A stretch of DNA of 37,677 nucleotides from a virus. A program made the position numbers and the translations under genes. A model generated the notes under the pieces. It was not told the origin of the DNA, ran no database searches, and worked only from the letters and a program-made list of their open reading frames with translations. Shown piece by piece: positions 7,519 to 15,145 of this stretch (positions are counted from its first letter, which is position 1; each line of letters starts with the position of its first letter). Location of the stretch: positions 1 to 37,677 of the IMG/VR virus record IMGVR_UViG_3300031841_000518; one strand, given 5' to 3'.

Positions 7519-8564
7519 TAATCGCCCCAATCTCCTTTACCATATTGTCCTTGTCCATAAGGTGATTCATCTATTACAATGTTGATTATACCTTGTTGAG
7601 CTGTCATTGTCAACGTATCTTCACTAGCTCCCCATACACCATCATCATAAGCTTGTTCACCCCAACCACCTACTCCTGGAGCTGGTGCACCTATGCCAAT
7701 TTGTACTTCACCAATGTTTGCTTGAACTTGATCTTTACTAAATCCAAGATCGCCCCAAGCATTTTCACCCCATGAAACGCCTGATGGTGTTCTATCATTT
7801 TGATCTAGTGGTACATTGAAGTTTAATACTACTCCACCATCTTGATCAACTCCATCACCTAGAATTGCTGAAGTTCCTTCTTGTGATACTACAGCACTTA
7901 TCATTGGTACTACAGTTCCTTGTTGTGCAGTTGTTGTTATTTCATCTCTAGTATAAGGGAATGCTCCGTATAAATCTTCACCCCAAGAAATAGAAGTCAT
8001 GTTAGGATCAACTATTACTGGTATGATAACTGTACCTTGTTGAGCAGTTGCTGCTAAACCTTGTGCATCTTCTTGACCACTTATGTTAACAGTTCCTTGT
8101 ACCGCAGTAGCTTCTAATCCTTGTGCTTCTTCTGTAGGATTTATTATTACAGTGCCTATTGCAGATGTTGCAGCTAGACCTGATACAGTAACAACTTGTG
8201 GAACAACAACTTCGTTTGCACCATGTTGTGCAGACATAGATAAACCTTGTGCTTCTTCTGTTACTGATATTTCTACTGGTCTTAAAAATGCACCCGCAGC
8301 AAATGATACTTTGCCATGTAGAGGTCCTAATCTTACTGTTGTAGTTTGACCTGCTAAATCGTTATCTGTTCTAGGTTTAAATAAAACATTACCCCTAGCA
8401 CTCTTTAAATATTTTTGTGGTTCTAGTTGTGGGTGTTTAGGTGTGAACTCTGACTTGTCAACACGCATACCTGTCCACTCGGTACGTGCATTTTTATAAG
8501 GTCTTTTAAATCCTGTACGATCGTCTATGAAGACCGCATGTTTACCTTTTGCGTATTTAGCCAT
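7518..8564 (-). CDS. Repeat-containing virion protein
   Basis: 348 aa. Residues about 100-215 hold tandem units of about 20 residues, with variants AQGLSMSAQHG, SGLAATSAIGTVII, AQGLEATAVQGTVNI, AQGLAATAQQGTVII and TTTAQQGTVV, and another copy (TMTAQQGIINI) near the C-terminus. A second repeat family is Trp-based: WGEDLYGAF, WGENAWGDLGF, WGEQAYDDGVWG. The N-terminal 60 residues are basic and non-repetitive. It sits between two adaptor genes, so it is probably a structural protein of the short tail or a fibre root. Similar repeat proteins occur in marine phages, but I do not know a characterised one. Confidence 0.68.
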   Translation of the reverse strand: MAKYAKGKHAVFIDDRTGFKRPYKNARTEWTGMRVDKSEFTPKHPQLEPQKYLKSARGNVLFKPRTDNDLAGQTTTVRLGPLHGKVSFAAGAFLRPVEISVTEEAQGLSMSAQHGANEVVVPQVVTVSGLAATSAIGTVIINPTEEAQGLEATAVQGTVNISGQEDAQGLAATAQQGTVIIPVIVDPNMTSISWGEDLYGAFPYTRDEITTTAQQGTVVPMISAVVSQEGTSAILGDGVDQDGGVVLNFNVPLDQNDRTPSGVSWGENAWGDLGFSKDQVQANIGEVQIGIGAPAPGVGGWGEQAYDDGVWGASEDTLTMTAQQGIINIVIDESPYGQGQYGKGDWGD

Positions 8565-9263
8565 TTAGTAAACCTGTGGTTGTACGTAGAAACTTACTCT
8601 CTCCCTATCCTCATCTTTTGCTTTGGCCCAGTCTTCATCATAAAAAGGTTTTAATACCTGCAATCTATCAGGAGCTTTTTTCATAGCTAGCTCCACTGCT
8701 AAACCACTAATCAAAGCTGGTAAATATCTTTTTGGTATCTGTGGATTTTGTGAATACGTAGCAGATACATCTTCTGGATATTTAATTGACCAAGCAACAA
8801 ACTGATAATATGTTTGATCTGGTATTGGCCATAGATAAATTTTATGAGTTGCTGTACCGCTTGATGTGAATTGAGCATTTCTCTCTACAGAAAATTGAAC
8901 TGGTTTACCTGTATCACTTTTTGTTGGTATTTGTAAATATTCGTCAAGACTTATTCTTTCTAAAGAAATGTCTTGTGGGCTACTAGCATCGGAGTTATCC
9001 CTAATTACTCCATCTAATATATCAAGATGACTGCCTGCACTTACTGTAATATGATCTTGATCTTTAGTCATAGCTATTGTTTCTAAGTTTAATGTAAATA
9101 AATTTACACCATCGTTAACCCATTTTGTTAATAATAGGTTTAAAGAACGTCTAGCTGTTTTTAAATCATAACCACTTTTAGTTTCTATTCCACAACGTTC
9201 ATACGCTTCTTGTATTATTTCAGCTGTGTCTAGATTAAAAGTATGTGTACCAGAAGTGACCAT
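8565..9263 (-). CDS. Tail accessory / adaptor protein (P22 gp4-like region)
   Basis: 232 aa. Helical N-terminus EIIQEAYERCGIETKSGYDL followed by ARRSLNLLLTKWVNDGVNLF, the pattern seen in P22 gp4-type tail accessory factors that bind the portal. The middle is beta-rich (IYLWPIPDQTYYQFVAW) and the C-terminus is helical (LISGLAVELAMKKAPDRL). Probably one of two rings closing the portal in a short-tailed virion. The ATG is preceded by TAGGAGG. Function inferred from pattern and position. Confidence 0.65.
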   Translation of the reverse strand: MVTSGTHTFNLDTAEIIQEAYERCGIETKSGYDLKTARRSLNLLLTKWVNDGVNLFTLNLETIAMTKDQDHITVSAGSHLDILDGVIRDNSDASSPQDISLERISLDEYLQIPTKSDTGKPVQFSVERNAQFTSSGTATHKIYLWPIPDQTYYQFVAWSIKYPEDVSATYSQNPQIPKRYLPALISGLAVELAMKKAPDRLQVLKPFYDEDWAKAKDEDRERVSFYVQPQVY

Positions 9264-9272
9264 CTAGTCCTC

Positions 9273-9479
9273 CTATCCCATGAATACTGTTTTAATTAAC
9301 CAAACAAATTGTGCAAAAACCATAACGCCAACAGTCCATATAATTTTCTGTATACTATTAATTGCTTTTTCCATGTGCCATAAATCGTTACTCTTGATAG
9401 TATCTATCTTTTGATTTAACAATTTTAGCTCACCTTTCATTTCGGTAATCTCTAGTTTATTGTTTATTTCTTCAGACAC
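9273..9479 (-). CDS. Small membrane protein with coiled coil, holin/XhlA-like candidate
   Basis: 68 aa. Residues 1-45 form a charged heptad-like helix (ITEMKGELKLLNQKIDTIK), followed by one hydrophobic segment, IIWTVGVMVFAQFVWLIKTV, that can span the membrane. This is the arrangement of XhlA-type holin-associated proteins, the only hint of a lysis gene in the window. The start is GTG, one base after the preceding gene, without a strong Shine-Dalgarno, so translation is probably coupled. No endolysin is adjacent, which weakens the holin reading. Confidence 0.6.
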   Translation of the reverse strand: MSEEINNKLEITEMKGELKLLNQKIDTIKSNDLWHMEKAINSIQKIIWTVGVMVFAQFVWLIKTVFMG

Positions 9480-9480
9480 G

Positions 9481-10095
9481 TTATGCTATAAATGATGTAA
9501 GACTTTCCATCTTACCTACTTCAAATTTAGCATAAGCACCATTTGGAAATAATACTCCTTCATCTGGAACTGTGATATCTCTAGTTACAGTTGCTGAAGC
9601 TACAGTTCCTACTTTCATCAAGTTGGTTCCTGTTGGTGATCCGTCATTAAATTCAACCGTACCAGCTGCTGCATCATTTACAATGTATGCACCTTTTAAT
9701 CTAATACGTCCTGCAAAAATTACGTCTGCTGCGCTATTGTTTATACCTGCAGAAACGTTTCCTGCGGCTGCACCACTAGCAGCAATTTGTGTTACTGTTT
9801 TAAAATAACTTGAACCAGTTGCAGTACCTGCGTTTGCCCCTGTTATAACCTCTGTTTGTGCGTCTCCATTTACGTCTGTGCCTGTAACAGTGAATGTTAT
9901 ACCACTGTCATTACCTGCACTTAAAATAGTGACAATTCTTCCTGAAGATAAAGTTACTGATCCACCATCTGCTAAAGCTCCACCAAGGGTTAAGTTTCCT
10001 GCACCACTTACTGAAGCAGCACTAGAAATACCATCGGCATCTAAAGCGGTAGTATCAGAGATAAACTTTGATCTTGTATCTGATTTTCCAACCAT
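9481..10095 (-). CDS. Virion structural protein, hypothetical
   Basis: 204 aa, rich in Gly, Ala, Thr and Ser with many short predicted strands (NLTLGGALADGGSVTLSS, ITFTVTGTDVNGDAQTEVIT). The C-terminus (PDEGVLFPNGAYAKFEVGKM) is better ordered. No catalytic motif. It resembles small beta-sandwich proteins encoded after the capsid gene in pelagic phages, perhaps a head fibre or decoration protein. AAAAGGAG precedes the ATG. Confidence 0.6.
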   Translation of the reverse strand: MVGKSDTRSKFISDTTALDADGISSAASVSGAGNLTLGGALADGGSVTLSSGRIVTILSAGNDSGITFTVTGTDVNGDAQTEVITGANAGTATGSSYFKTVTQIAASGAAAGNVSAGINNSAADVIFAGRIRLKGAYIVNDAAAGTVEFNDGSPTGTNLMKVGTVASATVTRDITVPDEGVLFPNGAYAKFEVGKMESLTSFIA

Positions 10096-10119
10096 GTTAA
10101 CTCCTTTTAATTGTTATGA

Positions 10120-10137
10120 GGAGGTTTTTACACCTCC
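10120..10137 (-). terminator. Intergenic hairpin between two virion genes
   Basis: GGAGGT (10120-10125) pairs with ACCTCC (10132-10137) across a 6-base loop. It fills the 55-base gap between two virion genes on the minus strand. The sequence after the stem is only moderately T-rich, so attenuation or mRNA stabilisation is as likely as termination. Confidence 0.45.
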
Positions 10138-10150
10138 CCATATTATAACA

Positions 10151-10861
10151 TTATCTTTCTACTGCTGCAAATACGTAATCAATTGTCATTGATTTTGCTG
10201 CGGCTTCACCGTTCTGAATACCAAAAGAAATTGTCAGTTCTTCATCATCAGGTATATTTGTTAGTGTAGTTTCTTCTGCTACTAATGCATCATCAATAAA
10301 TATTCTTACTGAACCATTTCCGCCATTACCTGTTGGGTCATAGTGAAATGCTACTGTTACGAATGTATCATCAGAGATAGTTGCTACTGAAGAGTTCGTA
10401 GTCGCAGTGTTGTTCTTTTCAATTAAATGATCCATAGTTGCTGCACCATCTGCTTTGATAAAGAAAATACCATCAGTTGTATCTAATGGAGTAGTATCTG
10501 TGATACCTAATCCCATTACAAAATCTGATTGTGTTGCGTCACTTACTTTAAATTTAGCTTTAAAAAATAAATTTTTACCAGCTACGTATTTAAACGCTTC
10601 GCCTTTTAATTGTAAGAAATCTAAATCATTATCAGCGGCATCATTTGTAATTAATAATGCACCACCAGCTTGTGAAGTTAGCGCTTCAGTAGCATCTCCT
10701 CCACCTGCTTCAGTTGTAGTGATAGTCCACTCGTCTGCATGATATGTGAAAAAATCGTTTGCATATGAATAATATTTAAACGGGTCTAAGTATGGGTACT
10801 CAAATAATGGATTCCCTGGAATCTGATTTGATACTCCATTTCTAAAATGTGTAGTCGGCAT
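10151..10861 (-). CDS. Virion structural protein with lectin-like beta-sandwich
   Basis: 236 aa. It begins PTTHFRNGVSNQIPGN, a start I recognise from marine phage structural genes. The remainder is predicted as a jelly-roll: LFFKAKFKVSDATQSDFVMG, then strands ending SMTIDYVFAAVER, reminiscent of concanavalin/laminin-G-like folds. It follows the capsid gene after two hairpins and has AAAGGAGG upstream of ATG. A capsid-surface or tail role is likely; ligand and location are not known. Confidence 0.65.
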   Translation of the reverse strand: MPTTHFRNGVSNQIPGNPLFEYPYLDPFKYYSYANDFFTYHADEWTITTTEAGGGDATEALTSQAGGALLITNDAADNDLDFLQLKGEAFKYVAGKNLFFKAKFKVSDATQSDFVMGLGITDTTPLDTTDGIFFIKADGAATMDHLIEKNNTATTNSSVATISDDTFVTVAFHYDPTGNGGNGSVRIFIDDALVAEETTLTNIPDDEELTISFGIQNGEAAAKSMTIDYVFAAVER

Positions 10862-10885
10862 ATGAACAGCCCTCCTTTAAGGCCA

Positions 10886-10900
10886 GTGAGATAAACTCAC
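10886..10900 (-). terminator. Small hairpin upstream of the lectin-like gene
   Basis: GTGAG (10886-10890) and CTCAC (10896-10900) form a perfect 5-bp stem with an ATAAA loop, between the GC-rich hairpin after the capsid gene and the Shine-Dalgarno of the next gene. With its neighbour it forms a tandem structure that could protect the abundant capsid mRNA or modulate read-through. Confidence 0.35.
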
Positions 10901-10917
10901 CATTCATGTTAGTTTGA

Positions 10918-10941
10918 GGGGGCACTCGTTAAAATGCCCCC
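10918..10941 (-). terminator. GC-rich hairpin after the major capsid gene
   Basis: GGGGGCA (10918-10924) pairs perfectly with TGCCCCC (10935-10941), 7 bp with a 10-base loop, directly downstream of the capsid stop codon. No long T-run follows, so it may act as an attenuator or as a 3' mRNA stabiliser that lets capsid mRNA accumulate. Both arms are copies of the heptamer that recurs throughout the window. Confidence 0.55.
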
Positions 10942-10949
10942 CTAGGTTT

Positions 10950-11858
10950 TTAGCTTGGGTTTGATGCCCAAATACCACGCCAGTCAGAGAACCCAAAAGA
11001 GTATCTCTCTCTAGCTTTGTATCTTACGTTTCCAGTTTCAAAGTCGCCTTCCATGGAAGTAGCAATTCCAGCTCTGTTGAACATTTTCATTCCGTGTGGA
11101 GAATCTGTTCTAATGAACCATCTTTTGCTGCCAGTAAATCTGTGATTTACGTGGTATCCACCAGGTAGCATACCTTTAGATACTAATGCATTCACATCGT
11201 TATCTGCAGTTGCTGGTCTGTATGGAGACGCTAATAGTCTTTCCGCAACGAATACTAACTGTCTTGGAATGTGTAAAGTTTTACCTTGAAGAGCCACTGG
11301 AATGTCTCTATCATCAGTAAAGCCTGCAATACCAATTAACGCATCTTCCAAAGAAGTTTCTGAAAGTTCCGCTTGTGTAGTGAAAGTGTTCGCTTGAGTT
11401 GTACCACTTTGAAGTGGGTGCGCAGTTGACGCTAATACAACACCGTCTCCACCTAATTGAGTAGAGTCAAATGCTTTATTAAATACGCTTGCTGCTTTTG
11501 TTTGTTTAGCTGATGCCATTGATCTAGCTAACGCTTTTGTAAGTCTAGTAGAAAGTTTATCATAAAGATTGTCTTCCATAGCTTCCTCAGTAATTGAGAA
11601 TGCCATAGCGACAGTTTCATGATTATATCTTGCTACCCAACCTTCTCCAGTGTCAGCATAGTTTACAGCTTGACCTTCAAATTTTACAGAAGCTTCTCCA
11701 AAACCTGGAAAAAGAACTTCTTCTTCGAAGGCTCTATTTGATGTTTCCTCATCGAACAGCACGGCATGCTCGTTTTCGTATCTAGAATACTCTGTTCCGA
11801 AAATTGCATGTAACCCAGGTACTAGTTCTTTAAGGATTTGACCTCTTGATATAGCCAT
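10950..11858 (-). CDS. Major capsid protein (Mu gpT-like, HK97 fold)
   Basis: 302 aa resembling Mu-like gpT major head subunits. Typical features are the N-terminus FGTEYSRYENEHAVLFDEET, GFGEASVKFEGQAVNYADTG, the helical AFSITEEAMEDNLYDKLSTR, TAHPLQSGTTQAN, and LHIPRQLVFVAERLLASPYR. The C-terminal SFGFSDWRGIWASNPS is the usual end of this group. No cleaved delta domain is visible, fitting the separate scaffold gene upstream. TAAGGAG precedes ATG. Gene order scaffold, unknown, decoration-type, capsid supports the call. Confidence 0.88.
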   Translation of the reverse strand: MAISRGQILKELVPGLHAIFGTEYSRYENEHAVLFDEETSNRAFEEEVLFPGFGEASVKFEGQAVNYADTGEGWVARYNHETVAMAFSITEEAMEDNLYDKLSTRLTKALARSMASAKQTKAASVFNKAFDSTQLGGDGVVLASTAHPLQSGTTQANTFTTQAELSETSLEDALIGIAGFTDDRDIPVALQGKTLHIPRQLVFVAERLLASPYRPATADNDVNALVSKGMLPGGYHVNHRFTGSKRWFIRTDSPHGMKMFNRAGIATSMEGDFETGNVRYKARERYSFGFSDWRGIWASNPS

Positions 11859-11876
11859 AGTTATTTACTCCTTATA

Positions 11877-12482
11877 TTACGCAATACCTGTAACGCCTGT
11901 AGCGCCCAAACGGTGTTGATGTGAATTGATTCTTACTAGAATGTCCATAGTAGTTCCAGCAGATGAGAAACTTAAATCAGTTTCAGCACTACCTAAAAGT
12001 TGTAGTGGGAAAGTGTTTGTAGTTGCTATCGTGCTAGAGTCTGCTACGAGACCACTCTTGAAAGTTACTGTTGAGCCTGATGGTGATGCTACGATTTGTA
12101 GGTTATTTCCAACGTTAGCTGCAGTTAATGCGCTAGACGCTTGATCTGCTTGGATCTTAAACAAAGTGTTTGGATCGTCATACACATAAGCTTTGAATTT
12201 AGCTTTAGCAACTGTGCTTGCTGGAATTGAACGTACAAATTTAACATCGCCAGTAGAATTGTCTGAGTATTCAGCTCCGAAGAAAACACCTACAACTGCA
12301 CCAGGGGATGCTGATCCCATGTCAGTTACAATGTTTCCAGAAGAATATTGTACTAAGTCGCCTTCAAAAAAAGCTGAAGGTGCTGTAGCTGCTATTCTAT
12401 ATCCGTTACCGTCACAGAAATTATTGGCTCTGATTGTTCCGCCAGTAGCTTGTCTTACTGGTTCTAATCCGTATCCTGCCAT
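11877..12482 (-). CDS. Head decoration / capsid-associated protein
   Basis: 201 aa, beta-rich, starting MAGYGLEPVRQATGGTIRAN. The middle YSSGNIVTDMGSASPGAVVG and the aromatic GVFFGAEYSD, then FKAYVYDDPNTLFKIQAD, are typical of a conserved marine phage protein encoded directly before the major capsid gene. A cementing/decoration role is inferred from position. Strong ribosome site (TAAGGAG) suggests high expression. Confidence 0.65.
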   Translation of the reverse strand: MAGYGLEPVRQATGGTIRANNFCDGNGYRIAATAPSAFFEGDLVQYSSGNIVTDMGSASPGAVVGVFFGAEYSDNSTGDVKFVRSIPASTVAKAKFKAYVYDDPNTLFKIQADQASSALTAANVGNNLQIVASPSGSTVTFKSGLVADSSTIATTNTFPLQLLGSAETDLSFSSAGTTMDILVRINSHQHRLGATGVTGIA

Positions 12483-12540
12483 AATTTTCTCCTTATTGCA
12501 AGTTAAAAGTTTATACGATTCTCAGAGCCAATCTAATGAT

Positions 12541-13014
12541 TTACTCTTCGAACCTTGGTTTTTGTCCACCGCCTGTAGTGACAGAAGTTTTGGACTCGTC
12601 TCGAACTGGCATCGATGAATTTTGATTTTGCATATATTCACTACTGTATGCTCTATCCATTTTTCTAGTTTGTTCGCGGTAAAACTCTTCTTTCTGTTCA
12701 ACTAATTCTTTTGAGTTTTTCATAAGAATTAAATCGCCAGAACGAACAGTGCCCTCGTGTTTGCCAGCAGATAACACGTCAGCGTGATAGTCTCCCCCAA
12801 GTTCATTAGGTTGAACAGGCACGTAGCCTTCGCGTAATCTTTCGTGGACATTTGAGTCATCTGGATTATTCAACAATTCGTGTCTAACCCATATGTATTC
12901 CATGTCCGCTTCTTTTTTTGATTCAGGAATCTCTAATCTTTTTAGTGGTTCCCAAACCTTTTTTCGAGTTGCCGAAGCCCGACTTTTACGGCTTGTCTTA
13001 GTTGCTTGTGTCAT
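12541..13014 (-). CDS. Conserved phage protein between scaffold and capsid genes
   Basis: 157 aa, hydrophilic. The N-terminal 30 residues are basic and disordered; the core reads EYIWVRHELLNNPDDSNVHE, REGYVPVQPNE and SGDLILMKNSKELVEQKEEF; the C-terminus is Ser/Gln-rich. The core pattern is conserved in marine phages at this position, but no function is known to me. A minor head or assembly factor is plausible. CGGGAGG precedes ATG, and the gene begins two bases after the scaffold gene ends. Confidence 0.6.
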   Translation of the reverse strand: MTQATKTSRKSRASATRKKVWEPLKRLEIPESKKEADMEYIWVRHELLNNPDDSNVHERLREGYVPVQPNELGGDYHADVLSAGKHEGTVRSGDLILMKNSKELVEQKEEFYREQTRKMDRAYSSEYMQNQNSSMPVRDESKTSVTTGGGQKPRFEE

Positions 13015-13016
13015 TT

Positions 13017-14012
13017 CTAACCTCCCGCCTGTTGGCGCACTTTTTGTCGCGCATATTCCTGTAAGGAAACTCCTAGTCTGTTAGCCATATCAACTTCTGA
13101 TTTGGTTAACTTAACTTGGTTTTTCCCGATAGCAGAGCGCGTTCCGCTCAAAACTGTTGGAACTTTTTTAGCTGCCTTAGTTTTAAACCTTTCAGGAAAT
13201 TCATCCCTGATTCGAGAATCAAGTTCGTTATAGTATTCATCAGCATTTGTTGAAGGTACAATACCTTCATCAACTAATTCTTTGTGAATAACCATAGCGG
13301 CTTGAGTCATTATCCGATCTTTAGTAGAACTACCACCAAACCATTCATTTCGTTTTTGCCAATTTAAAGCTTTACGATCTGGAGCATAGTCTTGTTTACT
13401 TTGCTCTTTCTTTGGTTTATCTGTTTGTGGCTTTTCTTTTTCAACACCAGATTCAGCCCTTACTTTATACTGTTGTGCAATTAAAGTTTCTGCTTTGACT
13501 GAAGCTAAAGCATCTTGGGCTTTAATTTCTGAGTCAATATCTCCTGCTTCTTTTGCTGTTTTCAGTGCAGATAAGGATTGTTTCTCTTGAGCTTTTAATC
13601 TTTCTATGTACGAATTAATAGCCTGCAGCTCGGAATCCCTAGATTTAGTTTGAAGTTCAGTTCTTTCTGAAGTCCAAGATTGCTCTTGTTCTTGCAAATT
13701 TTTAAGTTGAGCTTCTAACTCTTTCTTTTCTTTAACAAGACGTTTGATTCTTTTCTCAGCCCTCTTGCCAAATTGTTTTTTATCTTTGGGTTCCTCGATA
13801 TCATCAGAGCTTTCTGTATCTTCATCTTCATCAGACGGTTCCTCGTCTTCAGATTCTTCTTCTACAACTTCTTCTGATTCGACTGGAGCCTCCTGTTCAG
13901 TTGGCTCTTCAGGTTTGGTTTGTTCCGTACCTTCAGATTCTTCTCCTGGAAGATCAACAATTATTTCTTCTTGCTCTTCCTGTATTTCTTCTTTTTTAGT
14001 TTCGTCTACCAT
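13017..14012 (-). CDS. Scaffolding protein
   Basis: 331 aa. Residues 1-75 are extremely acidic (Glu/Asp/Ser/Pro), 80-200 form a long charged coiled coil (KRIKRLVKEKKELEAQL and further heptads), then a Lys-rich linker and a compact C-terminal helical region ending MANRLGVSLQEYARQKV. This architecture, plus location just upstream of the capsid genes, is that of podovirus scaffolds, whose C-terminal helices bind capsid subunits. A consensus AAGGAGG precedes ATG, and a promoter lies immediately upstream. Confidence 0.82.
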   Translation of the reverse strand: MVDETKKEEIQEEQEEIIVDLPGEESEGTEQTKPEEPTEQEAPVESEEVVEEESEDEEPSDEDEDTESSDDIEEPKDKKQFGKRAEKRIKRLVKEKKELEAQLKNLQEQEQSWTSERTELQTKSRDSELQAINSYIERLKAQEKQSLSALKTAKEAGDIDSEIKAQDALASVKAETLIAQQYKVRAESGVEKEKPQTDKPKKEQSKQDYAPDRKALNWQKRNEWFGGSSTKDRIMTQAAMVIHKELVDEGIVPSTNADEYYNELDSRIRDEFPERFKTKAAKKVPTVLSGTRSAIGKNQVKLTKSEVDMANRLGVSLQEYARQKVRQQAGG

Positions 14013-14055
14013 TAGACCTCCTTCGGTTGCGATCCGCGTTTTTCGCTTGTCCTAT

Positions 14056-14084
14056 ATAATATACTAATATTATAATATATGCAA
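14056..14084 (-). promoter_or_regulatory. Putative sigma70-like promoter for the scaffold/capsid genes
   Basis: On the minus strand TTGCAT (14079-14084) and TATTAT (14056-14061) are separated by 17 bases in a very AT-rich tract between groES and the scaffold gene. Transcription from here would give the head genes their own mRNA. The AT-rich context offers alternative -10 boxes, so the exact pair is uncertain. Confidence 0.5.
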
Positions 14085-14086
14085 GT

Positions 14087-14416
14087 CTATTTATGTGATA
14101 TTTTCGACGGATCTGGTACTACAGCTAGCACTTCATCGTCATTAATCATCGAGTATTCTTCTCCTTCGTACTTGAATTTTAACCCAACATACTTAGCAGT
14201 AAGAACCCAATCACCTATTTTACACCACGATTCGTTCTTATCATGATAACAATCAGATCCCATAGATATAACTTCAGACACAACACAAGAAAATTTAGCT
14301 GCTTCTCTTGAATCATCAGTTAATATTATGCCCCCTTTTGTTTTCTCTTCTACTTGCCTGGCTTTTAGTAAGACTCTAAAACCTGAAGGTTTTGGTAGCA
14401 ATAATTGTTTAGACAT
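14087..14416 (-). CDS. groES: GroES-like co-chaperonin
   Basis: 109 aa with the Cpn10 fold: PSGFRVLLKARQVEEKTKGG, then GIILTDDSRE, the mobile loop that docks on GroEL, then KIGDWVLTAKYVGLKFKY and a C-terminal DDEVLAVVPD. T4 gp31 and other phage co-chaperonins replace host GroES to fold the large capsid protein; this one lies directly before the scaffold and capsid genes. I chose ATG 14416 rather than one 36 bases upstream because AGGAGG sits six bases before it. It overlaps the preceding gene by 8 bases. No GroEL gene is in the window, so it would use host GroEL. Confidence 0.9.
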   Translation of the reverse strand: MSKQLLLPKPSGFRVLLKARQVEEKTKGGIILTDDSREAAKFSCVVSEVISMGSDCYHDKNESWCKIGDWVLTAKYVGLKFKYEGEEYSMINDDEVLAVVPDPSKISHK

Positions 14417-14615
14417 TGTTTGCCTCCTGTTTGTATAGTTTTTGATACTCATCTTTTACTCTAGATTTCATATCTTGCAAGGTATGTCCTATACCCAGCA
14501 TATATTTGTATGAAGCAAAATCATCGGCACCCACACCAGATAGTTGATCTTTGTTGGCGTCTATTGCTTCATCCAAAGCCTTTAATAAATTGTCTTTTAA
14601 TGTATTAGCGTTCAT
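14409..14615 (-). CDS. Small hypothetical helical protein
   Basis: 68 aa, mostly helical: LLKALDEAIDANKDQLSG, then DDFASYKYMLGIGHTLQDMK and a charged C-terminus. AACAGGAG precedes ATG and the gene overlaps groES, so both are translated together. The ADDFASYKYMLG block resembles small phage proteins next to chaperone or structural genes, but I cannot name a family. It lies between two chaperone genes. Confidence 0.6.
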   Translation of the reverse strand: MNANTLKDNLLKALDEAIDANKDQLSGVGADDFASYKYMLGIGHTLQDMKSRVKDEYQKLYKQEANNV

Positions 14616-14631
14616 GTCTCTCCTGTTGAAG

Positions 14632-14649
14632 GGGGCAGTTTTATGCCCC
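14632..14649 (-). terminator. GC-rich hairpin after hsp20
   Basis: GGGGCA (14632-14637) pairs with TGCCCC (14644-14649) over a 6-base loop, seven bases after the hsp20 stop region and upstream of the 68-aa gene. It could attenuate transcription so that hsp20 is made in excess of downstream genes. One arm carries the recurring GGGGGCA heptamer. Confidence 0.5.
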
Positions 14650-14655
14650 GTCCAT

Positions 14656-15066
14656 TTACTTAATGTCTACTGTTTTAGGTTTTTTCTCCTCTGGTACAAT
14701 CTTTTCAATATATATTGAAAGTAAACCATTTTTTAGATTTGCATCTGTCACTATCATATCATCTCCTAATGCAAATGATCTGATAAATGATCTTTGTGAA
14801 ATACCCTGATGCACTACATTTTTATCTTCAGTCTTTTCTTTTTTAATAGATTGTACTGTCATAGTATTGTCTGCATACTCCACATTAATATCTTCTTTAC
14901 CAAAGCCTGCTACAGCCATTTCGACTACATAGTGCAAAGCATCTAATTTTTTGATATTGTATGGTGGGTAGTTTGGTGACTCAGTTTTTATATCCATGAG
15001 TCTATCTAGTATTGAATCGAACCCAACTGTAAATGGTCTGTAAGGTTCCCAATTTATAATATTCAT
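14656..15066 (-). CDS. Small heat-shock protein, Hsp20/IbpA type
   Basis: 136 aa. The alpha-crystallin domain spans about residues 35-125: YVVEMAVAGFGKEDINVEY, the short loop to SQRSFIRSFALGD, then the signature DANLKNGLLSIYIEK and an IbpA-like C-terminus (VPEEKKPKTVDIK). Such ATP-independent holdases occur in marine cyanophages and pelagic phages, probably keeping virion proteins soluble. It has CGGAGG before ATG and its own promoter upstream, so it can be induced separately from the portal operon. Confidence 0.9.
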   Translation of the reverse strand: MNIINWEPYRPFTVGFDSILDRLMDIKTESPNYPPYNIKKLDALHYVVEMAVAGFGKEDINVEYADNTMTVQSIKKEKTEDKNVVHQGISQRSFIRSFALGDDMIVTDANLKNGLLSIYIEKIVPEEKKPKTVDIK

Positions 15067-15116
15067 ATAACCTCCGTTAAGCGTTATGTTATGATCCCAT
15101 TATGGCGATCGATGTT

Positions 15117-15145
15117 AGTATAACACGTTATTTATTTTTGTTCAA
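15117..15145 (-). promoter_or_regulatory. Putative sigma70-like promoter for hsp20
   Basis: On the minus strand TTGAAC (15140-15145) and TATACT (15117-15122) are spaced by 17 bases, at the end of the preceding gene. It would start transcription about 45 bases before the hsp20 ATG and serve hsp20, the 68-aa gene and groES. Confidence 0.6.

Noticed and set aside
13744-14067. 107-codon plus-strand Ser-rich frame opposite the scaffold gene
   Set aside because: Antisense shadow of the Glu/Asp-rich scaffold N-terminus (Ser/Leu codons complementary to Glu/Asp codons).
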